Below, piece after piece: positions 20,570 to 32,389 of a stretch of 64,000 nt of DNA. The DNA is from Aselliscus stoliczkanus (Eukaryota > Chordata > Mammalia > Chiroptera > Hipposideridae). Under the pieces are notes generated by a model. The model ran no database searches. It worked only from the letters and a program-made list of their open reading frames with translations, and was not told the origin of the DNA. Position 1 is the stretch's first letter. Every line of letters begins with the position of its first letter. A program made the position numbers and the translations under genes. The stretch covers positions 64,314,771 to 64,378,770 of the forward strand of contig CM066737.1 in assembly GCA_033961575.1 (NCBI GenBank), read 5' to 3'.

Positions 20570-23500
20570 TTTGGGAGAAAGGGCTTTTTAATTCCTCCAC
20601 AGAACCTCCTCATGGGCTCTGTCCATACTAGCACTCAATGAATTTCACAATTACTCATTTCTAAAAAAAAAAAGATCCTGTTAATAATAATGTCTGCTTA
20701 TTCTTTCTGCAAACATATGTACTCACCATCATTTGGAGATAAGTAAAAAGGAACGGTATTTCTTTTGAAAACTTCAATGAAAGTAAATCATAGGAAAAAT
20801 GAATGATTTCACAATAAAGGTAAAACTAAAACCTTTAGGAAGAATGACCCTGGCTCACACTTTAATTATACGCTGTTTGAAGCTTCAGCTGCTCCCACAT
20901 TTTAGATGCTGTTTAGATGCCTTTGTTCATTCTGAATGTTATTCCCCAAATGCCTTTGTTTTCTCCTCAGACAAACACCCTGTTCCCATTCCATCTGCCC
21001 AACACTTACAGACGCTTCTAAGAGACTCCCCTCTATGAACCTGTCACTCCCTTTTATACATCTTGTCAAGGAGCTTATAAATGTGTCGGTCATATACAGG
21101 CATGGTGGCATACTTAAAGGCCTCAATACATGGTATAATACATATAATATGTGGCACATTTAAAAAAAAGAACTCAGTCAATACTTGTTGAAATAAACTA
21201 AGCAGTGGACTTCTGAGGGCTACAATTTAAAAAATTCTTCATCTAACTGGCCTCTGGGAAGATAAACCAGTTGTAGATTACTTCCTGATTGCTTATCTGT
21301 GACAATTTTGGAGCTCTGACCTATCTTTCCTATGGAAGAAGCTGCAAGTTTGAAATATCTTTATTTCTGGGTCATTCGTAAACCAGCTGAGGTAACCACA
21401 GAGTAGCCAGAGCTCCTTTCAGCTCCTGCTTTCACTAGAATGAAAATCTAAGGAAAATTGTACCCTGTGTACATTTCTAAACTAATGAGGCATCTTGATG
21501 GCTAGTTATTTACCTGTGGCTATTTTTAGGCCATGGCTGACATCATATTTTTGAGCCCTGTGTGGGCTGTTTAGCTTTATTCAATTACTTGGCTGCAAGT
21601 TGCACCTATCACCCCAGTCCTCGGCCTTGCAAATGTATGCTCCTGATTGCAAGGGGCTACTGGGTCTGGAAATGTCAATGAATCAGTGAAAAGACTATCC
21701 TCATTTCCGGATACACTATTCAAAGCATTTCACCTTCTGATCTTGGGCAAATAGTGTCATCTTGATACATGAAAGACAACGCATTATTACTGTAAATACT
21801 TTTGAAGCAGTAAAAAGGAACATTTTTTTTAAAAGATTGTATCTACTCCTGGTCCCCTAATGAAAACAAGGTACTCTCCTCCCACATACATGCTCCAAGA
21901 TCTTCAGTGGTCTAAAATGTTTCAGAATAATTCCTTTCCACTGTGATGTCTGAAGAAATTAAAACCTGTGCTATTTTGCTTTAGTTTTCCATGGCAATGA
22001 TCTCACACAACTTAATATATTTTAGGTACTGAAATACTGCCATCAGATTCCTAGTGTTAACTTTCCTTATAGAGCAGTGCAGTAACAATAATTCTGACTG
22101 GTAATTTATTCTTATTCCATGTTGAATCAAAATACATATATTATCGAATTGGAGCAACTGGAGATTTCTTTGTTGAGAAATGAATAAATGAATGAATGAG
22201 TGTTAGGTACCCAGTTACCAAAGGTATTTTACAAATGTGGAATGCCTGTAGAAATAAACACTGTAAATCAAAGAATAAATGGCACAGAAGCTAGGGATAT
22301 AATATAAGGATTTGCTGCTCGTGGGTAGAGGGACCACGTGCTGTAATACATGCAGGCCATCATAATTTTTGTATTGTAGGGTACATGGGATGGCAATTTG
22401 GGTTTGTTTTACTGTGATCTAGATCATGCCAGCAATATTTATAGCTCTTAATTTGATCATCCCTTAAACATTGGTATCTCATTTATAATTGTTGGAGAAT
22501 GGGGGATAAGATGAAGGATGACATATTACTTTAGAATTAATCTGCCTCTCTTATCATAGGACTCAACCTTGGCAGAAAGATGCTGAGGGACCCATAAATC
22601 AGAAAGGTAGCCTGGATATATCCTGATTTGATATGCTGGCATAGACCTGTCTCTGTGGTAATATGTTCTTTAATGCTCTGTTGAACCTGTTCTCTTTAGT
22701 GAAATGAAAATGCATGTGTTTGACATACTTGATCTAGTTGGTTGTTTGATAAAATGAAATTTCCTTTATTCTTTTTCCTCTTCATTTTCCACAGAAACTG
22801 CCAGTGCCCATTACTTAAATTAAGTTGCAACTGCTTGCAGATAGTTTGAAAAATGATCATTTAGGAAATACTGTTCTCCACTAACTGTGAGTGTATCCAA
22901 ATAGTGATCTAGCTGAATGTAGTACATTGGAAATAGATTAAAAATTGATTTGACATCAAAAGTTCTTAACGGCTGAATCCAGCTGCTGGACTTCTGCCTA
23001 GATGAGACTCATTTAAAAAACCTTTCTTCTTTTTTTTCTGCCATCTGCAAAAAGGCAAATGTGCCTGGTTGTAGGAAGACCACACACACTTGGCAGTATC
23101 AGGAACTGCTTGACAAGACGGGCGTTAGGTATTAAAACATGCATTTCTCTTGGGAATACTGCTTAAAATAGGCAATTCAATTATGCTAATCTCAGACTCA
23201 CTTTAAAGGTTTAAATAAAAGAAGAAGGGTTGGTACAAAGGAAGACTCATTCTCTTCCCTCATTCTGCACCAAACAATATGCAGTGTGTGGTAAAGGAAA
23301 GGCTATTGTGATTACCTTCTGTCTCTCTGTCCTCCTTACAGTGTTGCCATTGTGTACTCTAAAGGCTCCCTGCTGGTTCGGGTAGGATCTACCATAGAAA
23401 GAATGGGAACCCATTTCCCAAGCACCTATGCATAGCCTGGAGAATACTGGAACAACAGTGTGACCTTGTATTTCTCTTTTCCCTTGAAGGGAACCAAAAT

Positions 23501-23600
23501 TTTTGCCATCCTGAAGCTATCTTTTGAGATCTTCACTTCAAGCTGTTTACTAAGAAACAAGGCTCAGAAAGAAATTTTGATGCCCCCCTCGCCCCCCCCC
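20570..23600. other. Unique-looking intergenic DNA
   Basis: A 3-kb stretch without recognisable repeats apart from a poly(C) run at 23589-23602. Open frames are below 95 codons and lack family signatures. The absence of recent insertions across 3 kb, in a window otherwise dense with SINEs and L1, might reflect constraint. Composition alone cannot decide this. Confidence 0.4.
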
Positions 23601-23604
23601 CCAG

Positions 23605-24010
23605 AATCCTTCATCAGGAAGGGAGCCTTGGCTTAATTACCTTAAGAATTTTCACCCTACCATTAATCGGGAAGATGCCAAGCTTGTTGGCTAGATACCC
23701 CATGTGTCCCATCGTCCCATGGCAAGAATTTTCTTGCCATGTATATTCCATTCTACCTCTACTACCTGTGAATTGCCCATTCTCACTTCTGAAGCCCAAT
23801 ATTCTGTCCCTCCCTTTTCCTTTAGCCAAAAATGTCTTATATACCCATTGTTGCCTCAGTGTCTTTGGAATTTTCATGATTATGTACAATCCCCATGTGC
23901 ATGTACTAAAATTTGTACTTTCTCCTGTTAATCTGCTATATGTTAACTTGAATTAATTCAACTAGTCAGAACTGAAGGGGTAGCAGGACCATTTCCCTGG
24001 CCATGACACC
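23605..24010 (+). mobile_element. Possible class I ERV LTR remnant
   Basis: The right part contains 'ttgtactttctcctgttaatctg' and, after 'tgttaacttgaattaattc', 'agtcagaactgaaggggtagcagg'. These resemble the R/U5 region and leader of gammaretrovirus-like LTRs ('...cccctgttaatctgtc...gaagggtag'). The left part is featureless. No coding internal sequence follows. The call is tentative. Confidence 0.4.
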
Positions 24011-24781
24011 CTCGTCATCTCCTAATTAGCTAGTGTCATGGCAAATAATTGGGGGTGTCGTATGGATGAACAGATAAAAAGACAAATTCCAAAACTGGCT
24101 TTTTTTTTTTTTTTTTGCATGCAGGTCAGAGTTCTCTGCATCTGTTGAGCTGATTTAAAATTCATAAAGTTTGCAGATTATTTTGATGATTTTCCATCAT
24201 TTAATTATTTATTTTTGTGACTAACTTTTGGTAGAGGGAAAAGAACTCCACTTGCCAACTCATTTTTTTTCTTTATAATACCAATTTGTTGCATAGACTT
24301 TGATTTGATTTTTTTTAAAGATTTGTATTTAAAATATAGCTAACATGCAACATTATATCACTTTCAGGTGTATACCATAGTTATTCAACATTTATATACG
24401 TAAAGAAGTGATCACCATAAGTCCAGGAACCATGTGACACTGTCATGTTATCACAGTATTATTGACTATATCCCCTATGCTGTACATTACATCCCCATGA
24501 CTTATTTGTTTTATACCTAGAAATACGGACCTCTTATTCCCCTTCACCTTTTTCTCCCCTTTTTAATTTTTCATTTACAGTTAACACTCAAAATTACTTT
24601 ATATTAATTTCAAGTGTATGGCATAGTGTTTAGACATTTGTATAATTTAAGAAGTGATCCCCCTGACTAGTCTAGCACCCACCCGGCACTATACATAGTT
24701 ATTACCATATTATTGATTATATTCCATACACTTTATTTTACATCCCCATTACTAATTTGTAGCAACCAATTTGTACTTACA

Positions 24782-24885
24782 TTTTTTTTTTTATGGGCAG
24801 TGTCACTGGTCCTCATATGTGGGATCTGAACCAGGGTCGCTGGTGTCCCATGCCAGCACTTAACCACCACGCCACTCGGCTGGCC
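24782..24885 (-). mobile_element. tRNA-derived SINE, type A short form
   Basis: A short-form head inserted in an L1 3' UTR. The target duplication ccaatttgtactt is at 24766-24778 and 24886-24898. The A tail (T run on the plus strand) follows 'gccactcgg...gggcagtgtcac' in the expected order. Confidence 0.92.
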
Positions 24886-24925
24886 CCAATTTGTACTTCT
24901 TAATCCCTTCCACTTTCTCACCCAA

Positions 24926-24952
24926 CCCCCTTCCCAGCCCCCCTTCCCTCCC
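24926..24952 (-). other. Predicted G-quadruplex tract in an L1 3' UTR
   Basis: On the plus strand there are five C runs of at least three bases (24926-30, 24933-35, 24938-43, 24946-48, 24950-52) separated by 1-2 bases. The L1 transcript strand therefore has five G runs with very short loops, a canonical G4 pattern. G-rich polypurine tracts are a known recurrent feature of mammalian L1 3' UTRs. Confidence 0.75.
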
Positions 24953-24995
24953 ATCTGGCAACCATCAAAATGTTCTCTGTATCTATGAGTGTGTT

Positions 24996-25030
24996 TTTGT
25001 TTGTTTGTTTGTTTGTTTGTTTGTTTGTTT
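24996..25030. repeat. (TTTG)n microsatellite
   Basis: About eight TTTG units within L1 3' sequence. Confidence 0.95.
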
Positions 25031-27949
25031 TGTTCTTTAGATTCCACATATAAACAAAATCACATTGCATCTGTCTGACACTCCGCTCAGCACAATACTG
25101 TCCAGGTCCATCCATGCTGCCTCATGGCAAGATCCCATTCCCTTACATGGCCAAGGAATATTTCTTTGTACATATGTGCCACCTCCTCTTTATCCATTCA
25201 TCTATTGATGGACACCCAGGCTGCTTCCACATCTTGGCCATTGTAAACAATACCACAATGAACATATGGATGCACATGTTCCTGCAATGTAGCACTTTGG
25301 GTTTCTTTAGATAAATACCGAGAAATGTGATTACTGGGTCCTTCTTTGTCTCTTGTTACAACCTTTGTTTTAAAGTCTGTTTTGTCTGGTATAAATATTG
25401 CTACCCTACCTTTTTTTCCCTCCCCATTTCCATTTTCATAAAATAACTTTTTCCATCCCTTTACTTTCAGTATGTGTGTGTGTTTTCTGAAGTGATTTTC
25501 TTGTAGGAAGCATTTGTAAAGATTTTATCCATTCTGCGTTCCCATGTCTTTTGAGTGGAGCATTTAATCCATTTATATTGAAAGTAAGTGCTGATGGATA
25601 TATAGCTATTGCCATTTTATTATTCATACTTTTGATTTTTTTTTTCACCTTAAAGAAGTCCCTCTAACATTCCTTGTAATACTGGTTTGGTAGTGATGGA
25701 CTCCTTTAGCTTTTTCTTGTCTGGGAAGCTCCTTATCTGTCCTTTGATTTTAAAAGACCGCCTTGCTGGGTACAGTAGTGCTGGTTATAGAGTCTCCTTT
25801 TCATCACTTTGAATATTTCCTGCCAGTCCCTTCTGGCCTGCAAAGTTCCTGTTGAGAAACCAGCTGACAATCATATGGGAGCTCTCTTATAAGTTACTAG
25901 TTGCCTTTCCCTTGCTGCTTCTAGGATTCTCTCTCTTTTTTTAAACATTGCCATTTTAATTATAATGTGTCTTGGTGTGGGCCTGTTTGGGTTCATCTTG
26001 TTTGGGGCTCTTTGTACTTCCTGGGCTTTTATGTCTATTTCATTTGCCAGATTAGGAAAGTTTTCAGTCATTATTTCTTCAAATAGGTTATCAATCTCTT
26101 GCTTTCTCCCTTCTCCTTCTGGTACCCCTATGATGCAATTATTGTTATGCTAGATATTGTTCCAGAGGCCTCTTAAACTATCCTTATTTCTTAAAATTAT
26201 TTTGCTCTTCCGATCAGGTATTTTATGCTACCTTGTCTTTCAAATTGTTGATTCAGTCTTCTTCTTCATCTAGTCTGTTGTTGGTTCCTTCTAGTGCATT
26301 CTTCTGATTATTATATTCTTTACTTCTGACTCATTCTATTTGATGGGTTTTATGTCTTTTTTTATGCTTGCTATTTCTTTGTTGAAGTTCTCACTAAGTC
26401 CCTTGAGCATCCTTATAACCATTGTTTTGAACTCTGTCTCTGGTAGGTTGCCTGCCTCCATTTCCTTTAGTTCTTTTTCTGGAGTTTTCTCCTGTTCTTT
26501 CATTTGGGATGTATTTTTTTGCTTCCTCATTTTGGCTGCCTCTCTGTGTTTGTTTCTATGTATTAGGTAGATCTGCTATGTCTCCCGGGCTTGCCAGATG
26601 GCCTTAGGTAGTAGACATGCTGTGGGGCCAAGTGGCAGAGCCTCCCTGGTAACCTGCTCTGGTTGCTCCAAGAGTGTCCCTTGTGTGGGTTGTGTGCGCC
26701 TTCCTGTTATAGTTGAGCCTTGATTGCTATTGGCACGCCAGTGAGTGGAATTGACCTTCAGGCTGACTAATTGTGGGGTTTGGTCTCTTGCACAGCTTAT
26801 GGGCTGCACAAGGGGCTTCCCACACAGAGCAGGATTCCCCCCAGCAAGCTCTGGTGCCTGTTGAGGCCACCCTTTGGGTATGCCATTTATGGGGCTAATT
26901 GGGTGGTGCTCTGCTGTGGTGAAGCCAAACTCCAAGTATGTTGGCTCTGGGGCTTCTTGGGAGGAACTCTGGTGCAGGCCCAGATCAGAAACTGCCTGTG
27001 ACCAGTCAGGGACTACCAGATAGGAGCTGCAAAGTGATCCACAGTTTTTCACTGCTTTTTCTGGACCTTGAGACACGTGGGAGAGGCCACATTGTGAACT
27101 AAGGATGGCTGCCACCAGTACCAGGCCTGGGGTAGCTCTGCAAAAAGTCGGGACACACCAAGGCCTGCTGGTGGTTGCTGGCTCCTGTAAGGTTTAGCCA
27201 CTGATAAAGCCTCATGAGATATAGAGTTAGGTGTGGCAGGGTCTCAGTGAGTCACCAGGGTGAAGCAAGCAGAGCTCACCAGACCAAGTCATTTTCAGAT
27301 TTGGCCAAGGGCATGGGGGTGCACTCACCACCAGAAAGATGGCACCCGCCTGCTGGCTGCACAGGAGGAGAACACCACACAGGGAAAATGTCAAGTATCT
27401 TCCAGCCCTCACCCAAAGCCACACATCTTAGTCTGCTTCCTGTTTGTCTTCAAGGCCCCCTGAATCACTATTCCTCCACTGGAGCCCAGGGTGAGTGCCC
27501 CCAAGTGAGTTAATGTGGGCTCTTTTAGAGGACATCTGGGTTTCCTGCAGCCTTTTGTTCCACCCAGTTGGTCAGAATCCCCACTGTTTTACACAGCCAG
27601 ATGTTGTGGGGGCTGCTCCTCTTGACACCAGTACTCTGGTTTGAGGGGCTTGGTGTAGAGCTGGCATCACTTTCTCCTTTGTGGGGAACCTCTGTGACTG
27701 AGATATCCCTCCCGGTTTTCATCTGTCACACGGAATTTTGGGACCAGCTTGTTTCGTGTCTCTATTCTTCCTACCAGTCTCAACGTGGCTTTTTCTTTAT
27801 ATCCTTAGTTATAAAACTTCTGTTCAGCTAGACTTCAGATGGTTTTCCATGTTGATCTTTCTATAATTTAGTTGTAATTTTGAAGTATTCACAGGATGAG
27901 GCAAGCACAACGTTTATCTACTCTGCCATCTTGGATCCAGATTTTTTCT

Positions 27950-29040
27950 TGAATTACTGGAATCTGTATTGCTTATACATGAATATGTAAGAGTCATCAA
28001 GGTAGCCATGCTTGCATATGAATCATACAAATATAGAGTTTAGATGTTGTTGTGCAAACATAAATATGAATAAATATTAAGATCAACTTATACACCATAG
28101 AGAAGTCAGTGAATAAAATGCTCATTGAGATTTATAAAGAATGTCTGATTATTTTATTCATATCCTATTTAATGTTAACTTCTTTTTCATTGTTTTTGCT
28201 GGATCAAGGAAACATATATATTTAACTATTCAGACTCTGGATCTTTAGCCTAAGAAATAAAGTACTGCAGTATAGGTTTTATTTTTGTTGTACTTTTCTT
28301 TTGCTCACAATTTTTCACATATCTTAAAAATATGCTGACCAATAATTTCCAGTTGTGATTATTTTATGAGCATAATTCCTGACTTTATAAAGGAGAACAT
28401 GCTTAAAAATCTAAACATAGAATCCTTTTATCCCATATCAAATCCCACTCCAATTATAGCCCACAGAGAAAGATAAAGCTGTTCACAGAAATAACAATTG
28501 CAGAGTTAGAGAGTTACAGAGGTTTGTGCAAAGTGCAGAAAGGATTCAAGTATACAATCAATACCAACTGGGGTGGTATTGAGAATATTCTGACAGAGAT
28601 GGACAAAGGAAGGCTAATGCTGCTCCAGTAAAACACTTGGCTCAGGTACTAAGACGAGATGTTTTAGGTAACATCTAAAACTGGAGGAATCAGAGACTAA
28701 GAAAATAAATACAAATTTGAAAGGATGCGTTCTGGACAAAAACAGAAAGATGAAAATTAACATTGTGTCTATTGATGAGAAATATATATGGTGAATCAAT
28801 ATTGAGTTATAAATCAGTCTGAGGCTTTTCCCTGTTTCCATTGGCAATGATTTACTTCTGGCTGGAAGTATTATCTTCATTAAGTGATACGGGGTCAACA
28901 ATCCAAATACCAAGGGTTCATGCCCATCCAGTTTTTTTGCTTTTTCTGTTGACTTGGTCATGCAACTGGCAGGCTTTAGAATTCTGAACAATACAGTTCC
29001 CAATACTTCTAAGAATGTGGAGAGCAATAACCCTTACCTG
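27950..29040. other. Intergenic DNA, nothing recognised
   Basis: A 137-codon minus frame at 28614-29027 has mixed composition and no recognisable domain. Its serine/phenylalanine-rich end looks random. No repeats with clear ends are seen. Confidence 0.35.
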
Positions 29041-29042
29041 GC

Positions 29043-29190
29043 TTTTTTTTTTTTTTTAGCTGAGCCATCCTGCTACCTGTTGGCAGCTCAGTGGCAGCTC
29101 AGCTCGGGCTGGGCATCCAACTGCTGTTGCTCAGAGCTCAGCTCGCACTCTTGAGCAAGCTTTTAACCAACTGAGCCACTCGGCTGGCCC
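29043..29190 (-). mobile_element. tRNA-derived SINE, type B
   Basis: On the minus strand it starts gggccagccgagtggctcag, followed by 'ttggttaaaagcttgctcaa', and later has the characteristic alternating 'gagctgagctgccactgagc' and 'tgccaacaggtagcagg'. It ends in a 16-A tail. The type B head and body differ from type A. Target duplicates are unclear. Confidence 0.85.
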
Positions 29191-29654
29191 TTGGCATTTT
29201 TTTATTCTATCTGCCAATATCCAGCTCATTCTTTCACCAGTGTGGACTCTTGGCATGCAATCAACTATACAGATTTGTTTTGTTTTGTTCTTTTAATATC
29301 TTGTAATCAAGGCATTTTCCCCCAAAAGTTTAATATCCAAATTACTGGTGCCTTCTCTCTGTAGATGTTGTTCCCCAATAAGTTGTCTATTCTACCCTTA
29401 ATATCCATTTCTAGGTTTGTCAGAGACAGAGCTTAAGGAAGAGTGGAGCACTTGTATAAATTCAGTGTTTTCAAGCATTCAGCCAACATGAAATGAGCAT
29501 CAGACAGAGAAGGGGGATAACAGTTTGTCAGGCAGAGAAAACAGTATGCACAAAAACTTAGATTTGTTTTAAGAGCAACAATGGGATAGCTGGGGTACTG
29601 TTTACATGGAGACAGATGCTAGGAAGTGAGGTTGGAAATTTGGGCCCGTTTTTG

Positions 29655-29830
29655 CTATGCTACAAACATTATTGAACCCTCTTATATGCCAGGCATGGTA
29701 CTAGAATTTCTGGATACAAGGATGAATAGAATAGTTTATGAACTAACATTGGGATGGTGATAGGCTTGCAAACACAAGCTTCATTGTAATATAAATATAG
29801 TCACAGAGGTAAACACAGGTTGTTCTGGGG
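29655..29830 (+). mobile_element. Possible L2/MIR-class remnant
   Basis: 'ttattgaaccctcttatatgcc' followed by 'aggcatggtactagaatttc' and 'tggatacaaggatgaat' resembles the L2-type sentence 'ttgagcacctactatgtgcc aggcactgtgctagg'. Confidence 0.4.
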
Positions 29831-30189
29831 GTAGAAGAGCGGGTATATTAGCCTGGAGGCAGAAAAGTATAAGATATCCCACACAATAAAGTGAAAAGTC
29901 ACAGGTAGCCAACACTAAAGCCCTGATACACTCCAGCATTTAAGGGACCAGGGAGCTTTTCAGAGTCTATGGAATTTATGGCAATTTAGAGTTCAAACCT
30001 ATTATTTGGTCTTTAGAATGATTGGGAAAGTACTTCTTTGAAGATTCAGAAAATAATTAAACTATAGAGTCACTATATTTAGTTGATTTCCCCAATAAGT
30101 ATTTGCGTAATAACCTTGGTGTATCTTTGTGACCACATATGAATCAGCCAAAAATTTATCAGATTACTTGAATTAGCAGTTGTTTATTG

Positions 30190-31595
30190 AAATATAAGAC
30201 ATATCTAACTATAGGACATCAAAAGCATAAGTAATAAAGGAAAATTACCGTATATTAAATTTCATCAAAATTAAAACTTTTGCATTTCAAAAGACAGCAT
30301 TGAGAAAATGAAAACAAAAGCCACAAACTGGGAGAAAATATTTTCAAATCATATAACACTCAGTACTGAACTTGCATTAAAAATATATAAGAAGGAGAAA
30401 GTCCAAGATGGAATAGTAGATAAATGCTATGCCTGCTGCCTCCCAGGATCACATCAAAATTACAACCAAATTATAGCATAATCAATCTCAAGAATCATCT
30501 GAAGACTAACAGAACAGAACCCCCTATAACCAAGAATATAAAGAAGAATCCACATTGAGACTGGTAGGAGGGGTGGAAATGTGAAATGGGCTGACCCAAA
30601 GCCACAGGTACTGGTTGGACACTGAGAAAGACATCTCGGTGGCAGTGTCAGATGGGTAGCAGATTTGTTGCGGTTATCATTTTGGGAGATATAGAAACGT
30701 CTAATCACTCTGTTGTTCTGCACACCTGAAACTACTAATAAAGAGTAAATAAAGAATAGTTATAGCTCAATTATAAGAAAACAAGTAACCCAACTAAAAA
30801 ATAAGGGGGGGAGATATGAATAGAGATTTCAGCAAAGATATAGAAATAGTCAAGTACATGAGAAGGTGCACAATAAGGTCACTAGGGAAATGAAAATTAA
30901 AACCATATCAGATGCATCTTTAAACTTACTTGAGTGACTGTAATAAAAATTGACAATCATAAGTGTTGGTGAGGATTGTGGAGAAACAACCTTCATACAT
31001 CAATAATGGGAATGTAAAATGTCAAGCTGCTTTAAAAGACAGATTGGCTGTCACTTTAAAAGATAAACATTTTACAATATGACCTAGCAAATTTACCCCT
31101 TTGAGCTATCAAGAGAAATGAAAACCTATGTCTTATACATGAATGTTTATGGACATATTATTCATCATAGCTCAAAAGTAGAAAGAGTAAAATGTCTATC
31201 AAATTTTGAATGTATAAATAAATTTAGCATATCCATATAATGAAACATAAGAGAACAAAATGATGATATGGCTACTTGAATGAATCTCAAAAACATTGTG
31301 AGAAGTCAGATGTAAATGATCATATATTGTGGGATTCTATTGTCATGAAATATGCAGAAAAATGAAATCTGTAGAGACTGAAAATAGAATACTGGTTGCT
31401 TGCAACGGTGTGGAACAGGGAGCCACTGCAAGTGAGCATGAGGAATTTTGGGGGCATGTTGCAGTGTTCTGGAATCAGTTTATGTGATGGTTGCATAACT
31501 CTGTAAACTTAGTAAAGTCATTAAATTATACACATAAACGGTTTTATCGCATGTCAATTATACTTTAATAAACCTGTTCAAAACAAAAAAAAATC
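30190..31595 (+). mobile_element. Old L1 3' part, interrupted by a mini-L1
   Basis: 'ttaaaacttttgcatttcaaaag', 'aatgaaaattaaaaccatatc', 'gtgttggtgaggattgtgg', 'gacctagcaaatttacccct' and the ending 'tatactttaataaacctgttc' plus an A run follow the L1 ORF2 end/3' UTR order. No frame survives. A mini-L1 is nested at 30388-30745. Confidence 0.75.
30388..30745 (+). mobile_element. Mini-L1: 5' UTR start fused to 3' end
   Basis: The left half, 'gtccaagatggaatagtaga' then 'gctgcctcccaggatcacatc' and 'gagactggtaggaggggtgg', is an L1 5' UTR start. The right half, 'tttgggagatatagaaacgtc' and 'gttgttctgcacacctgaaac' with 'aataaagagtaaataaag', is an L1 3' end. Everything between, about 5 kb in a full L1, is absent. 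It sits inside older L1 sequence of the same strand. A candidate duplicate, ataagaa/ataaagaa, flanks it. Confidence 0.65.
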
Positions 31596-31599
31596 GGTT

Positions 31600-32240
31600 A
31601 CCAAACATTACAGGGCCCCCCACATGAAAATATCATAAATGAGAATTAAATAGTTGATTATATTGAAATGGTTATAAAAATAGATATTGAAGTGTGAGAT
31701 CATCATTATAGAAAAATTAACTGAACATAGGAGAGTCTAAACTTAAACTTGAATTCCTGGTATTCTGGAATTAGCTATCCTTTTTGAGCATTCTGAATTG
31801 TATTTCCATTTTTATGCATACCACTTTCCTTTAGATTTTTCTTCATACTTTAGTGTTTTTAACCATAGAAATGTTAAAGGAAGATTAAACATCAGGAAAT
31901 GTTAAAAAGAAACCTTTGACTCTATAGTAAGGTAATTTTGATCACATTTTTATAACCTATTTGAAAGATTTTATATATAAATAGACATATACATACACAG
32001 TTTGGTTGCAGATGCATGGAAGTCCTGAAAATTCTCTAGACTATCTTAGAAAACAACTCCAAATATCTCAAGTTTGATCTATGTTGGAGTAGCAAATCTA
32101 TGTTGTTCGTGGAGATGCAACATATATGTTCTAGAATGTTTCTTTGTGCAACTGGAAGGGTGCAATGGAAATTTCTGTTGAAATGCAAGAATCGTGAAGC
32201 TTTAAAATACTTCATCTTTATGTATACTATGAGTGGAGTA
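31600..32240. other. Intergenic DNA, nothing recognised
   Basis: AT-rich sequence with no bounded repeat and no coding evidence. Confidence 0.4.
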
Positions 32241-32254
32241 GTTGACGTTTTTAT

Positions 32255-32366
32255 TTTTTTTAATTTTTTTTTGAGGGCAGTGTCGCTGGCCCTCATATGT
32301 GGGACCCAAACCGGGGCGGCTGGCTTTCCAAGCCAGTGCTTAACCACCATGCCACTCGGCCGACCC
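32255..32366 (-). mobile_element. tRNA-derived SINE, type A short form
   Basis: The head-only form with an A/T-rich tail. The target duplication gttgacgttttta is exact at 32241-32253 and 32371-32383. Confidence 0.93.
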
Positions 32367-32389
32367 CAAAGTTGACGTTTTTAAAAAAA

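Larger units (their letters stand above)
24315..27945 (-). mobile_element. L1 element lacking most of ORF2
   Basis: From its 3' end (plus-strand left): 3' UTR 24315-25000 with a C-rich (minus-strand G-rich) tract, distal ORF2/3' end to 25330, then an abrupt switch to the endonuclease-coding start of ORF2 (25330-25650, with FNINGLNAPLKRHGNAEWIKS). ORF1 pieces follow at 25871-26071 (coding NLANEIDIKAQEVQRAPNK and KERILEAAR) and 26336-26530, a coiled-coil-like, Glu/Lys-rich N part. The 5' UTR runs from about 26550 to the 5' end at 27930-27945 (reverse of 'ggatccaagatggcagagta'). Most of the endonuclease and all of the reverse transcriptase are absent. A short SINE is nested at 24782-24885. Confidence 0.85.

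Noticed and set aside
26576..27115. 179-codon minus frame, high GC for the region
   Set aside because: It is in the L1 5' UTR, which is GC-rich and often open by chance. No domain is recognisable and it lies upstream of ORF1.
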